Program-made: the position numbers and the translations under genes
Origin: Panax quinquefolius
Lineage: Eukaryota > Streptophyta > Magnoliopsida > Apiales > Araliaceae
Length of the DNA: 64,000 nucleotides
NCBI GenBank assembly: GCA_020205615.1
Contig: CM035168.1
Span: forward strand, 125,002,795-125,066,794
Reading direction: 5' to 3'
The notes under the pieces: model-generated
What the model was told of the DNA's origin: nothing
Database searches by the model: none
The model's input: only the letters and a program-made list of their open reading frames with translations
Part shown: positions 13,495-22,932 of the stretch, in pieces
Layout: each line of letters starts with the position of its first letter
Position numbering within the stretch: position 1 is the first letter of the stretch

Positions 13495-15120
13495 TAACCA
13501 AATCAATCCGAACCAGTAACCAAATTATATAATGTTAGTAACCAGAGAATGAAATACATTAGTACATTCATTTTACAATGGAAAAAATCAGTTTAATGTT
13601 ATTTGTTTAGCAATTAAATTATGATAGTTGTATAAAAGTAACCAATGTAGCCAATTAGTTTCCATCATAATAAAACAAACCAATATAAATTAACCAAATA
13701 TTGCACAGTAATCATAACAACATTATACAGTAACAAAATCCAATGTAAACAGTAACCAACACATGTTTAGTTAGTAACCATAAAATAAAAACATCATCCA
13801 TTTAATTATTATAGTGAAAAACAACCAGTATAGAGGGTTTGTGGGCAGTTAAAAAATAATTGTTGTAACCAATGTAGTTAACAAGTAAACATTAATATAA
13901 CCAATGTAGTTAACAAGTAACCATTAATATAAAAATATAAGTATAAGTATAATTAGATTAATGCAGTAATCGATTCAAAGATTAATGAGTATCCATTATA
14001 TTCTTACATAGTATCCAAATCAAAAGTATTATTTATTAACCAAAATAATGTTAAACGAAGAACTAACTCGGCATTAGTCAGTAAACATATACATATAATT
14101 GTTCATACATAGGTAACTATATACATTTAATTGTTCATTAACCATATATAACCATAGGAATTTGTAGTAACCATAGGTAAATATATACATATAATTTTTA
14201 TCTTCGATACACCTCAATATTAAGCAATAACAATCTGATGTAGTCGATGAGTAACCTCAAATATATAATAATATAAATTTGTAATCTTTACACAAGAATC
14301 GTGTCAAAGACTATCGAAAGTATCCGTTATAGTTTTATATAGTAACCAAATCGTAATTAGTTAGTAACCAATATATCAAAGTCGACATTAGTCAATAATT
14401 AATTCATCATTTTTCATTAACCAATTCGGTATTGTTCAATTAATATTATCAATAACCATTATAATTTTAAGCAAAGAACCAGATCAAGAATATGCGATGC
14501 TTGACAATAAAGTTACCCAATAATCAAATCATCATGAATCAAGAACAATATATTGTTACATAGTAACCTAGAAAGCATTAGGCGAGAACTAGCTTATCAT
14601 TAGATATTATAATGTTACAAAGTAACCAAAACATCATTAGACAAGAACCAACATAGCCCATACAAGAACCAAGACAACATTAGACAATATAATGTTACAA
14701 AGTAACCAAGACAAACATTAGACAAGAACCAACATTTTGTAAATAAGAACTAAGATATCATTAGACAAGCGATAAGACAAAGATCGAACAATATAATAAT
14801 ATGATAACCAAAACAACAATAGACGGTAACCAACGATTTGCATTAGAGCAAGTAATCAATGTTTATGATGAGTAACCATTAATATAAAAATTCGAAGAGA
14901 ACTCGTTTGAAAATTATAAATTAATCAAATAAAGCGGTTAGTGAGCAGTTTATATTTATTTAGTAACCATAATCTAAAACATATGAATGAATCAACCAAA
15001 CGCTTATAGAATTTGTAATGTAGTTTTAATTGTAAAAAACTTAATAAAGGTAACCAATATACATACGAATCAAGTAGTAACCATAGGTAACTATATACAT
15101 CTGAACTTTAAACTCACATA
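13495..15120 (-). repeat. GTAACCAA / AAGAACCAA repeat block (upstream)
   Basis: The longest block, upstream of the transposase N-terminal exon (5' UTR introns or promoter side). It includes a near-tandem unit at about 14600-14720 built of AATATAATGTTACAAAGTAA, CCAAGACAACATTAGACAA and GAACC. Confidence 0.65.
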
Positions 15121-15451
15121 CCTCGGAGTTGATTTGTATCGAAGTTCTTTGTGATATTGTTTTTAGTTCTTGAACTTGAAGTTGATGATGATTTTGTATT
15201 CTATTTAGCTTCTCCGATCTTAGATGTTACCGAAATTGAACTTGAAGTTGTTGTGATCTTAGTTGTTGATGATGATTTTGTATGTCGCGATCTCGAGAGG
15301 TGAGAAGAAAGGAAACGTCGACGTAAGATTTGGATTGTTAGATATCGATGTTGCGAGTTGTGTTGATTGCTTGAATTTAGGAAGCGGTTAGTGTTAGATA
15401 GAAGCGTTCAATAGCAAGCGTGTGTGTGATGTTAGTAATTTTATTATTGGG

Positions 15452-15530
15452 TTGTCTTATTTTTGTAATTATGTTGTGTGTATTTTATTTTTATAATTAT
15501 TTTCTAATTGTTGTATATTAATGTTAAGGA
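15452..15530 (-). repeat. Right terminal inverted repeat of the large MULE
   Basis: Partner of 1695-1772. It carries TTTTTGTAATTATGTTGTG and TTTATTTTTATAATTATTTT. The limit is approximate. Confidence 0.5.
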
Positions 15531-16020
15531 CCCATTTAGTATTTCGTATTTACCGGGTGGAGTGGAGCTCCTATTCATTCACTCTATATACCAAGTAGTA
15601 GTTTCTACCATGTTTTATTTTACTAGAGTTTATTGCCCTTTTTCTAAGCGGGAAAATAAAATTAATTTGGATTTTGGCTTATTAAATAAATATTTAAAAA
15701 CTCTATGTGAACATAAAAATTAAATTTAAGTGTATTTAAATTTATTTATTTATATTTTAATTTTTAATAATAAATAAAAATAAAATTAATGAAATTTATG
15801 AATTTAATTTTCATGTCTATTTAAAATAGCTCTTAAATGTTTGGAATGGATTTTTACCAGTCAAAAAGAGTGTCAATATTTTGTTGCGAGTTGCTACGCC
15901 AGGTGCGTGGGGGATGATGGTGTCGCGCAATTCCACAAGCTAATCTAATCTAGGTATAATGAATATGTTGGGTGGCTGCCATTTATCCTTAAATAGTAAG
16001 AAGAAGGGTATTTTTGTATT
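15531..16020. other. Intergenic, no gene seen
   Basis: AT-rich sequence between the large MULE and the first host gene. The 71-codon ORF at 15508-15723 overlaps the MULE end and resembles no known family. The part from about 15840 may belong to the upstream promoter of the next gene. Confidence 0.5.
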
Positions 16021-16142
16021 TTCACGCTCTGCCTTTTATTATGTAGTATATGTATAATACTCCATCACAAACTCAGGCCTAGAAACAAGGTACTCCACTA
16101 CCAACAACTGCAACGCATCACAGAACAGCATCCCTATCCCAT

Positions 16143-16187
<45 letters not shown>

Positions 16188-16765
16188 TATATCCTACTAC
16201 CATAAATATATATATTCCAAACCAAACCTCATAGGAAAACAAACAACCCCCACACAGAAAAGAAGCTAGAAAGAAATATAGAAACTCCACGCACATTCCT
16301 CATCAAAAACAAAGAAGAGTCCACACCACCCAACCCTCTCTCCCTAATCTAATGGCCCAGCTGGACCAAAATTTATGTACAAGAAAAACAAAACAAAAAG
16401 ACCAAAGGAAATACATTGGAAAGAAAGCGGAGATGTCTTCAAATGTCCTCCAACTACGCAAATCAAAAACATGTTCCCACCTTTACCCTTCTGCAACCCC
16501 CCAAAAAATTCCCATCTTCATCACTTTACTAACTCAACACATGAAATTTTTTGCCCGATTTATGTGGGCTTTTTGGGCTTTGTCTTGGTCATACTTTCAC
16601 AGAGAAAACAGGAAAACGAGAACCTTTCTCCTCTCCTCTCTTTCTTCCTTTATTATTCCTTGCCTACCTCTCTACCTTTCTCACAAAAACTCTCTTTGGA
16701 CCCTTTCTCATATTTATCCATCGTCTATTTTTGACCATTAGGCCGTTTGTATTTCGTTGGATCTT
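16021..16765 (+). promoter_or_regulatory. Promoter and long 5' leader of the host gene at 16766
   Basis: Contains a TATA-like AAATATATATATT (about 16204-16216), a (CT)n tract at 16146-16183 and further CT-rich stretches up to 16735, which are common around plant transcription starts. Overlapping ORFs starting at 16352 and 16375 have no recognisable domain and a composition like translated CT-rich leader. The start site was not determined. Confidence 0.5.
16146..16183 (+). repeat. (CT)n microsatellite
   Basis: Nineteen uninterrupted TC/CT units in the presumed promoter or 5' UTR of the gene starting at 16766. Confidence 0.95.
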
Positions 16766-18955
16766 ATGTCTAAGAAGTTGAAAGGGGTTGCTTTCGATTC
16801 CTCACCTTATGGTGTATATGGCGATTCTAAGACCATGTTCAAGCATCAGACTCTGATGCAAGATTACCAAGAGTTGCACAAGGTAATTTTCCCCTTTTTA
16901 TTTTAAGATATGTTCATTGTTTTCTTGAGAATATGTTCCTGGGTTTTGCTTATGCTTCTTGTTGCTAGTATCTCTTTTGGGTATTTGCGGTTTGATCTCT
17001 TTTTGGGTAAATCTGAATTCTTTTCTTCCATTCGATGGGTTTAGAGTTTTGATGTCCTGGGTATTCTCATCTGTTTTTCTTCCTGAAAGCATCTCTTTTG
17101 GCCACCTGTTTTGTGTTGTTGTTTTGATATGTTGTATTCAGTATTCTGATCGGTTCAATCTAATTGTGTTTAGATTAGTCTTCAATGAACGAATCTTTTG
17201 GCTATGTTTTTGTTATAAAATAAAATAGTTATCAGCATGTATTTTAATCAACATCAGTTTTATTAGAAAATACCAATATATAGATCCCTTGTTATGGGAT
17301 TCATTTTTTCCTCTGTTCTACACTTCTATGTGCACATCCTTCGCTGGTAAATCTTGCTAAACCTTTTTGTTTTTCCCCCCTTCAAATTGTCTAATATGTG
17401 GTCTGAAAAAGGAGCCCTTTTACTGGTAATCAGATAAAAAAAAAAATCATATTTATCCTTCTATTTTGTGCTTTCTAAAAGTAAAAAAGAGAAAAAAAAA
17501 AAGGGGTTAAGGGGTAGCTACTTGGGATTTTTTGACCTCTTTCTCTTCCCCCCTCATAAATTTGTTTCTGATGACTTTTATCAGATGTTAGTGGGTTTTC
17601 AGTAGTTTCTTGATATATGTACATCATCAAGTTGTCAAATTTATTTGATTTTTTCCACATTCTAACTAAATTTTAATCCTTTGGAGTTATCTATCACATA
17701 ATTTACAAATAGAAACATGTTGCAGGATGTGGAGGCCTCAAGGTACAAGTTGGGGAACCTGAAACAGAGGAAAGAGACATTATTTGCAGAAGTCCGGTAT
17801 TTATTAACTTACTTTGAGATTGTTTTGTGCTTATAGAAAATATATTCCACATGTGCGGTAATAACTTGAAATCCTGCATCCTTTTATTACATAATTTGTG
17901 TTATAAATTTTTCTGTCCTATTTAATTCTAGTAGAAATGAAGAAGTCTCATTCATATGTTGTAAACCTTTCACATCACTGGTTTGGTTTATGTATTTGTT
18001 CTTTCATCCAATCTTTGGAAGAAATCATCCGATTGGAATTTTTGTTTGAACATATTTTCTTATTTTTGATACTTGTGAATATTACTCCACTGTTTAATTT
18101 TAATACACATCCAACTATTGGTAAGTTTTTCTATCTTTTGTTTTTTCTTCATAACAGATTTCTGCAGCAAAGACACAAATACCTATTGAAAAGCAAGTCT
18201 GCGAAAGTCCCACAAGATCGAGTAAAAGAACACTTGCAACCACATTATGCAAAGATTAAGAAATTTCAGATTTCCAACAAAAAGGAGGCTACTCTGAGAG
18301 TTTTCAAACCAAACCAGAAAGGAAGGTTACATATGGGAAAGGAAGTTTTGATCCAAAATACAGTTCCAAGTTTTGATCCGAACTATAAAGGGAAGAAACA
18401 TACTGAAAAGAATGCAGCTCGTACCAACTCTACAACGGCCTCAAATTTATATCCGAGTAGAAAATTGTACAAGGGAAAGGAAGTGGCCCATCAAAGTTCT
18501 ATGGCCATCATTAATTTGAATCAGGAAAGAATATACAACGGAATTAGTGCAGCTATGCGTAACACAGCTCCAAATTTTGATTTAAATCAGAATTTTGATT
18601 TAAATCAGAAGGAAACCGCATGTAATGGGAAACAATCCTCTTTCCAAAGCCAAGCTCCAAGTTTCGACTTGAACCAGATCTCGGTAAAGATTTAGAAGTG
18701 CATGTTGAATTACATTATTCGACTGTTATAAATTTGTTTTACTGGTCATCACTGATTTACTGTACTGAATATTAACAGAGGGAAGAAGAAGAATTCCAGA
18801 ATAATTGTGAGCTATTGAGGTTCGAAGGGCCAAAGAAAGGTTTGATCAACGAAGACCAGCTTATGTTATCTGTGTGTAGAAATATTGGAAATGGTTCTAA
18901 TCATGCTGGGAAGAGAAAGATCTCATGGCAAGATCCGGTTGCTTTGAGGGTATGA
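16766..18955 (+). CDS. Plant-specific coiled-coil protein with FDLNQ-type repeats (4 exons)
   Basis: Intact host gene. Exons: 16766-16882, 17726-17796, 18158-18683 and 18779-18955. All introns are GT-AG and the phases join without frameshift, giving 296 residues ending at TGA 18953-18955. It starts MSKKLKGVAFDSSPYGVYGD. A charged segment follows (LMQDYQELHK, then ASRYKLGNLKQRKETLFAEV, then FLQQRHKYLL; residues 30-72), predicted as coiled coil. Residues 112-238 hold about six degenerate repeats of 21-29 residues that start F/L-x-x-N-Q or similar and usually contain a GK: FKPNQK at 112, FDPNYKGK at 135, LYPSRK at 160, NLNQE at 182, FDLNQ at 203, 209 and 232. The C-terminus is acidic then basic (REEEEF, then GKRKISWQDPVALRV). 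It resembles an uncharacterised plant protein family; the function is unknown. Nuclear location is a guess from basic patches. DLN words resemble EAR repression motifs but lack the usual trailing Pro. Confidence 0.85.
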
Positions 18956-19315
18956 ATATTCATTTATACCTCCAGATCAAGGTCTCATAAAAGGCAGAAT
19001 AGATTATCAAAACCATAGAGGAGGGCTTAAAAAAGTGCTCTGCTGCTTTTTTACCCTTTGGTTTGTTCTATGATACTCCTCATTTTTGTAAAGAAACTCT
19101 TAGATATATGGTATGTATTAAAACAGTCTCCAGTAGTCGCAGCTCTGTTAAATGAAATGAAATATTCTGGCGATGATCAAAATTCTTAAATTTCTAGCAC
19201 GCCATTGTTCCCCAACTTTATATATAAACCTTCAAACTGTGCAAGGCAGTCAATTGTAACAAATCCAAATAATGGCCGGTTCAAAGCTAATTTTGCCAAG
19301 TCTTCTGTAAAAGTT
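18956..19315. other. 3' flank of the host gene
   Basis: Presumed 3' UTR followed by intergenic DNA up to the second MULE. An inverted repeat of about 12-14 bp (TTCCCCAACTTTA near 19207 and TAAAAGTTGGGGA near 19310) brackets about 110 bp and may be a small terminal-repeat element or part of the MULE end. No gene is seen. Confidence 0.45.
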
Positions 19316-20172
19316 GGGGAGTATATTTTTTGGTCACTGTATTAGGTTTCAATTTTTATTGTGGTTATTGAAATTTTTTTGTTACAATTGAATATATATA
19401 CTCTAAAAAACTTGCCAAATAGTCATTAGTTAAGATTTTTGTCCAAAAAATAGACGGGAGTGCTGAGTAGACTAACCTTTGCCAGGTGATTGATGAGGTG
19501 GCACTCTTATTGGATCTGGAGGAAAATGTCCCTCTCCTTGCACTAATTAATCAGTTTCTCTCTTAATTAATTATTACTCAAACCACAGTTGAGAGCAAAA
19601 AAATATATATAAATCAAGTTTTGAGATATTTCGTTTGATAGAGTTGTGCGATTACTCAAAGATTAGTCGGTTGAAGAAAATCTCAGTTCCTCTTCATACA
19701 AGTAAATTTTACTCTCAATTTTTTCTTATCTCAGTTCTATGGTTTAAGTAAAAGAGGGTTTTTGAAATTTTAAAATTTCATTGGATGTAATTGGGTCAAA
19801 TTCCCTCAAATCATATTTTTTTACTCAATTTGTGGTCCCGATGGTCCTATGTTGTTGTTTTCTTGTAAAAAATTTAAATGGTTAAATTATTTGATGGTGG
19901 CCTTTGTTTGTCTGACATGCGTATTAGGTTATATATAAAGAATTCTGTCGTGGCCCTGTGTTGTCTCCCATTCTATCTATTTTGTATAAAGTATTCTATG
20001 TCTTGTCTCCCATTCTATGCATATTTGGTTATTGTTTTGTCTGACATGCATATTAGTTTAAAGTTTAAATTTTTACTTGTCTCACATTCTATGCTTATGT
20101 TGTATTTGGCAGTGTTCTCTTTCTAGTTATAATTATTCATGTTTTTTGTAACCTTATTAATTTCACTATCAC

Positions 20173-21069
20173 ATGATGTCTTTGTTGCTATTGAATATAC
20201 ATTATAGTGGGAAGTTTAAGTCGGTGCCAGTATACGAGTATGATGGTGGTTTTACAAAAACAACAAAAATGGATGTTGATTATCTTTGTTCACAAATAAT
20301 AGCTTTTATGTCTGAACTTTTTAATTATCATAAGAACTCTGTAGTTTTCTATAAAGAAAATGGGGTTCCAATGACACATGAACTTAAAAAATTGTATGAT
20401 GATAAAAGTATTAGGGCATTGCATGTAACATCTATAGGTTATGATTCAATTGATTTATATGTTGATCATGGGGATAATATTCCAGTGTATAATGCAGAGA
20501 GTAATATTAATGGGGCTAATAATGAAGGAGCTGATGGGTCTAATAATGTAGGGGTTGATGATGAAGGGTATGTAGCTTTGTCATCTGATGACAATGATTA
20601 CCATGAAAGTGATAGGTTAATTACTGATGAGGAGTATTTTGAGGCTAGAAGAAGTTAAGGGAATATAGAAGAGAAGTGAAAAAGAATGGGGAGATTAATC
20701 CATTAGAAGATTCAGATGATTTAAATGAGAGTGAAAATGAGATGGGGAATGAGAGTGAACATGACAATGAAAATGCTGAAAATGCTCACCAACCTCCAAA
20801 TGAACAAGAAGAAATAGAACAAGTAGTTGAAAATGAACAGGAACCTGATAACAATGAAGATGATGATTATAATAGGGATGATGACACTGAAGGTAATGGT
20901 GGGCAGTGGGAAAGTGAAGATAATGATAGTGACAAGCAGTGTTCACAAAATGAGGAGAGTAGTGAGGAGGAGTAGGAGAGGAGAGTACTGAGGAAGAGTA
21001 GGATGAGGTGGAAATGGTAGTTAGGGATAGGAGGAGTAAGATGAATGAAAAATCTAAGTTTGCAGTTAT
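20173..21069 (+). pseudogene. MULE transposase, 5' part (PB1-like and acidic linker)
   Basis: The ORF at 20173 has HYSGKFKSVPVYEYDGG, then DVDYLCSQIIAFMSEL, matching the PB1-like N-terminal domain of plant MULE transposases. A frameshift near 20655 moves the reading into the acidic ORF 20676-20975 (NESENEMGNESEHDNEN, then NEESSEEE), a typical low-complexity linker. Further small breaks follow to 21069, where the copia element begins at GTTAT. Coding resumes in compatible frame directly after the second GTTAT at 32493, which shows the two parts were once one gene. Confidence 0.75.
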
Positions 21070-22919
21070 TGAAAGTAGTATGCACACAAGCCAATCATGT
21101 TTGATGATAAAGCATATACTTTGTAACAATCTTATTCATTTATTGATAAAAAGTATTAATTTATTAAAGGCTTTTAATTATCTACGTGATCTTTGTTTTA
21201 TAATATGTGATAAACCCATAGTTTTAAGCAATGCTTTTAGAATAATGATGATGATCATTCTAATGAGATCTAAATTCTTAGAAAGCTTAAAACTAAAATA
21301 GTTCCCAATCATTGGATTACTAAATTGGGGATTAGTGAATCCGGATAGATTGAGTACATACGTTGCTTGCTTTCGTTGGATGAGGATGATTGATCTCATG
21401 ATCATTTGTGTGGAACACTAAAAGCAAGTATGTAGAGTGCTTATTAGAGAATAAGTTCACTTTGAGCATTGGCTCATTAAGGAATACCTAATGGAGTTTT
21501 ACTTATGCATCGATAGGAATTCTCAAGTGATAGTAGTCAAGTGATCCTTGGACTTGAGATCATCATAGTATCTTGTGTATGATGAGTTATACTTTGACTT
21601 ATTCCTTAAGACCCTTAGGGTATATCAAAGGGTATGCTTGGGTATAACAAGTTGTACGTGGAGATAATATATGATCGATAAAGAATTTACCACTTTAATA
21701 AAATAAAAGAAATGTCTATGTGATTCGATAAATAACAACCCAGTAGTCCTTGGTTAAGCAGAATGAAATTAGAAAGGAGTTTCTAATTTGCATTATTTGA
21801 GTTGTGCATTTAAGGATCGAAATACATATAATTAAATAAAATAAGACTTGTGGTAATTCCATGTCTTATATTTAATTGGGACATTGTATGGTGGAAGGAT
21901 TGAATTATCGGTAACTATTTACTCAAAGGTTCTTTTATGATTAATGTTGAAATCTATATTATACGGAAAGTCGTTGATCGCTAGGGAGGCTTATCCTATT
22001 GTAGAATAAATATTATTTATTTAAATAAATTAATTGTTTAATTTATTTATTTAAATAAGATTAAATTGTTCTAATTGATTTATTCACAATAGGTTTAATA
22101 TGGAGAACCTAAAAGGGTCACACCATAAAAGGAAGAATAATTATTTAAGAAGTTAATGGCATAATCGTAATAATATGTTATGTATATTTAATTTAATCTA
22201 TGGTGATAGAATAAATTAAATAGCTTAATATTTATTATTTAATATTTTAGAAATATTAAATATAAATTAATAAGAGGAGTCTTATTAATATTATTATAAT
22301 TATTATTATTATTTTAATTTCTAAAAGAGTTTAGGAATTAATTTAATATAAGTACTCTCATTTATTCTTAATTGGATTAGGAAGAAAAATTAGTTAAAGG
22401 AGTTTAATTAATTATCCTAATAAGATTAGGAGCCCCTTTAATTAAAAGGGTTTAATTAAATGATACCTTATTTTTTTTAATAGGGTTACTTGATATCTTT
22501 ATAAGAGAGTCTTATATCGGATATCTATCTTACGTAATAATTCGATTTGTTGGAGGTACGCTCTTTTTACATAGAGATAGAAAAACTAGGGTTTAGCCAA
22601 CCACCCATCTTCTTGAATCCTTCTTCTTCCTTGGTGGATCACCTCTAGAGGCCAAACACTTGGGTGGCTAACGTTGATCAAAAGGAAGGAACCAAACGGT
22701 GAATTCAAGTTGAGCGAAAAGGTTGGAGGTGAACTTGTACTGCAGGAAGCTCGGATCTTGAGGTATGTTTGTTCTTCATATCTTTTCGTTTAATTAATAA
22801 TTGTCGCATAAAGGGTGATCAGGAGTTTATGGTTTGTAAATTTTTAAAACTACGATTTTTACACGCTCCATTTATTTATCTGATTTGATTGCGTTCTTGA
22901 ATATCTACAAACCTAACGA
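21070..22919 (+). repeat. 5' LTR of the copia element
   Basis: Nearly identical along its length to 30635-32492 except for scattered substitutions and 1-3 base indels. The 3' end is blurred (ACCTAACGA against ACCTCACA in the other copy), so the end is uncertain by a few bases. Confidence 0.9.
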
Positions 22920-22920
22920 G

Positions 22921-22932
22921 TGGTATCGAGCC
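22921..22932 (+). other. Primer-binding site (initiator Met tRNA) of the copia element
   Basis: TGGTATCGAGCC directly follows the 5' LTR. The usual plant site is TGGTATCAGAGCC; the A of CAG is missing here. Confidence 0.8.

Larger units (their letters stand above)
9477..13501 (-). pseudogene. Decayed MULE transposase
   Basis: Read from 13501 down to 9477. The N-terminal region has MIPVVLYFNGTW and, further on, an INIPPICISDEATLRFF segment (13096-13299). A MuDR-type DNA-binding part follows at about 12650-12780, with cysteine-containing words such as ENCKWKMRAS and HTCS. TPTDIVEDMMTEYNVSISY (12411-12632) is the usual stretch before the DDE domain. The catalytic region at 11281-11481 has PIIVIDGTF, with the first catalytic Asp, then YGG. 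A second frame reads NIVPIAFHMAD. The FKHRQSINNAIN and RDLPVASMIE segments are at 10735-11007. A SWIM zinc finger (CTCGKFQ, then PCPH in another frame) lies at about 9690-9870, and RRPVGRPK at 9477-9671. Frameshifts interrupt nearly every block. It converges with the Ulp1-like gene. Confidence 0.75.
1695..15530. mobile_element. Large Mutator-like element with Ulp1 gene
   Basis: This is a 13.8-kb unit. Its ends form an imperfect inverted repeat: 1695-1772 reads well against the reverse complement of 15452-15530 (shared words ATAATTACAAAAATAAAA and ATAATTACAAAAAT). Inside are two convergent decayed genes: a DUF1985/Ulp1 protease gene on + and a MULE transposase on -. MULEs carrying Ulp1-like proteases are known in plants (Kaonashi-type). 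Both halves are full of GGTTAC and GGTTCTTG words. The exact ends and a 9-bp target duplication were not established. Confidence 0.65.

Noticed and set aside
2700..15120. GGTTAC words as a CRISPR-like array or satellite
   Set aside because: Spacing and unit sequence vary, spacers are AT-rich and not unique, the DNA is a plant MULE. It is a dispersed intronic repeat.
16352..16781. Overlapping ORFs of 76-129 codons upstream of the first host gene
   Set aside because: No domain, composition follows the CT-rich leader, several frames open at once. Treated as 5' leader and not as a protein.
17937..18157. Upstream ATG at 17937 as start of the protein ending at 18695
   Set aside because: This part is intron 2. 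Splicing 17796 to 18158 gives a continuous protein from 16766 with conserved-looking coiled coil, and 18684 is a donor site leading to exon 4.
20695..21129. Minus-strand ORF of 144 codons
   Set aside because: Shadow of the acidic linker of the MULE transposase on the other strand (His/Leu-rich mirror of Glu/Asp codons).
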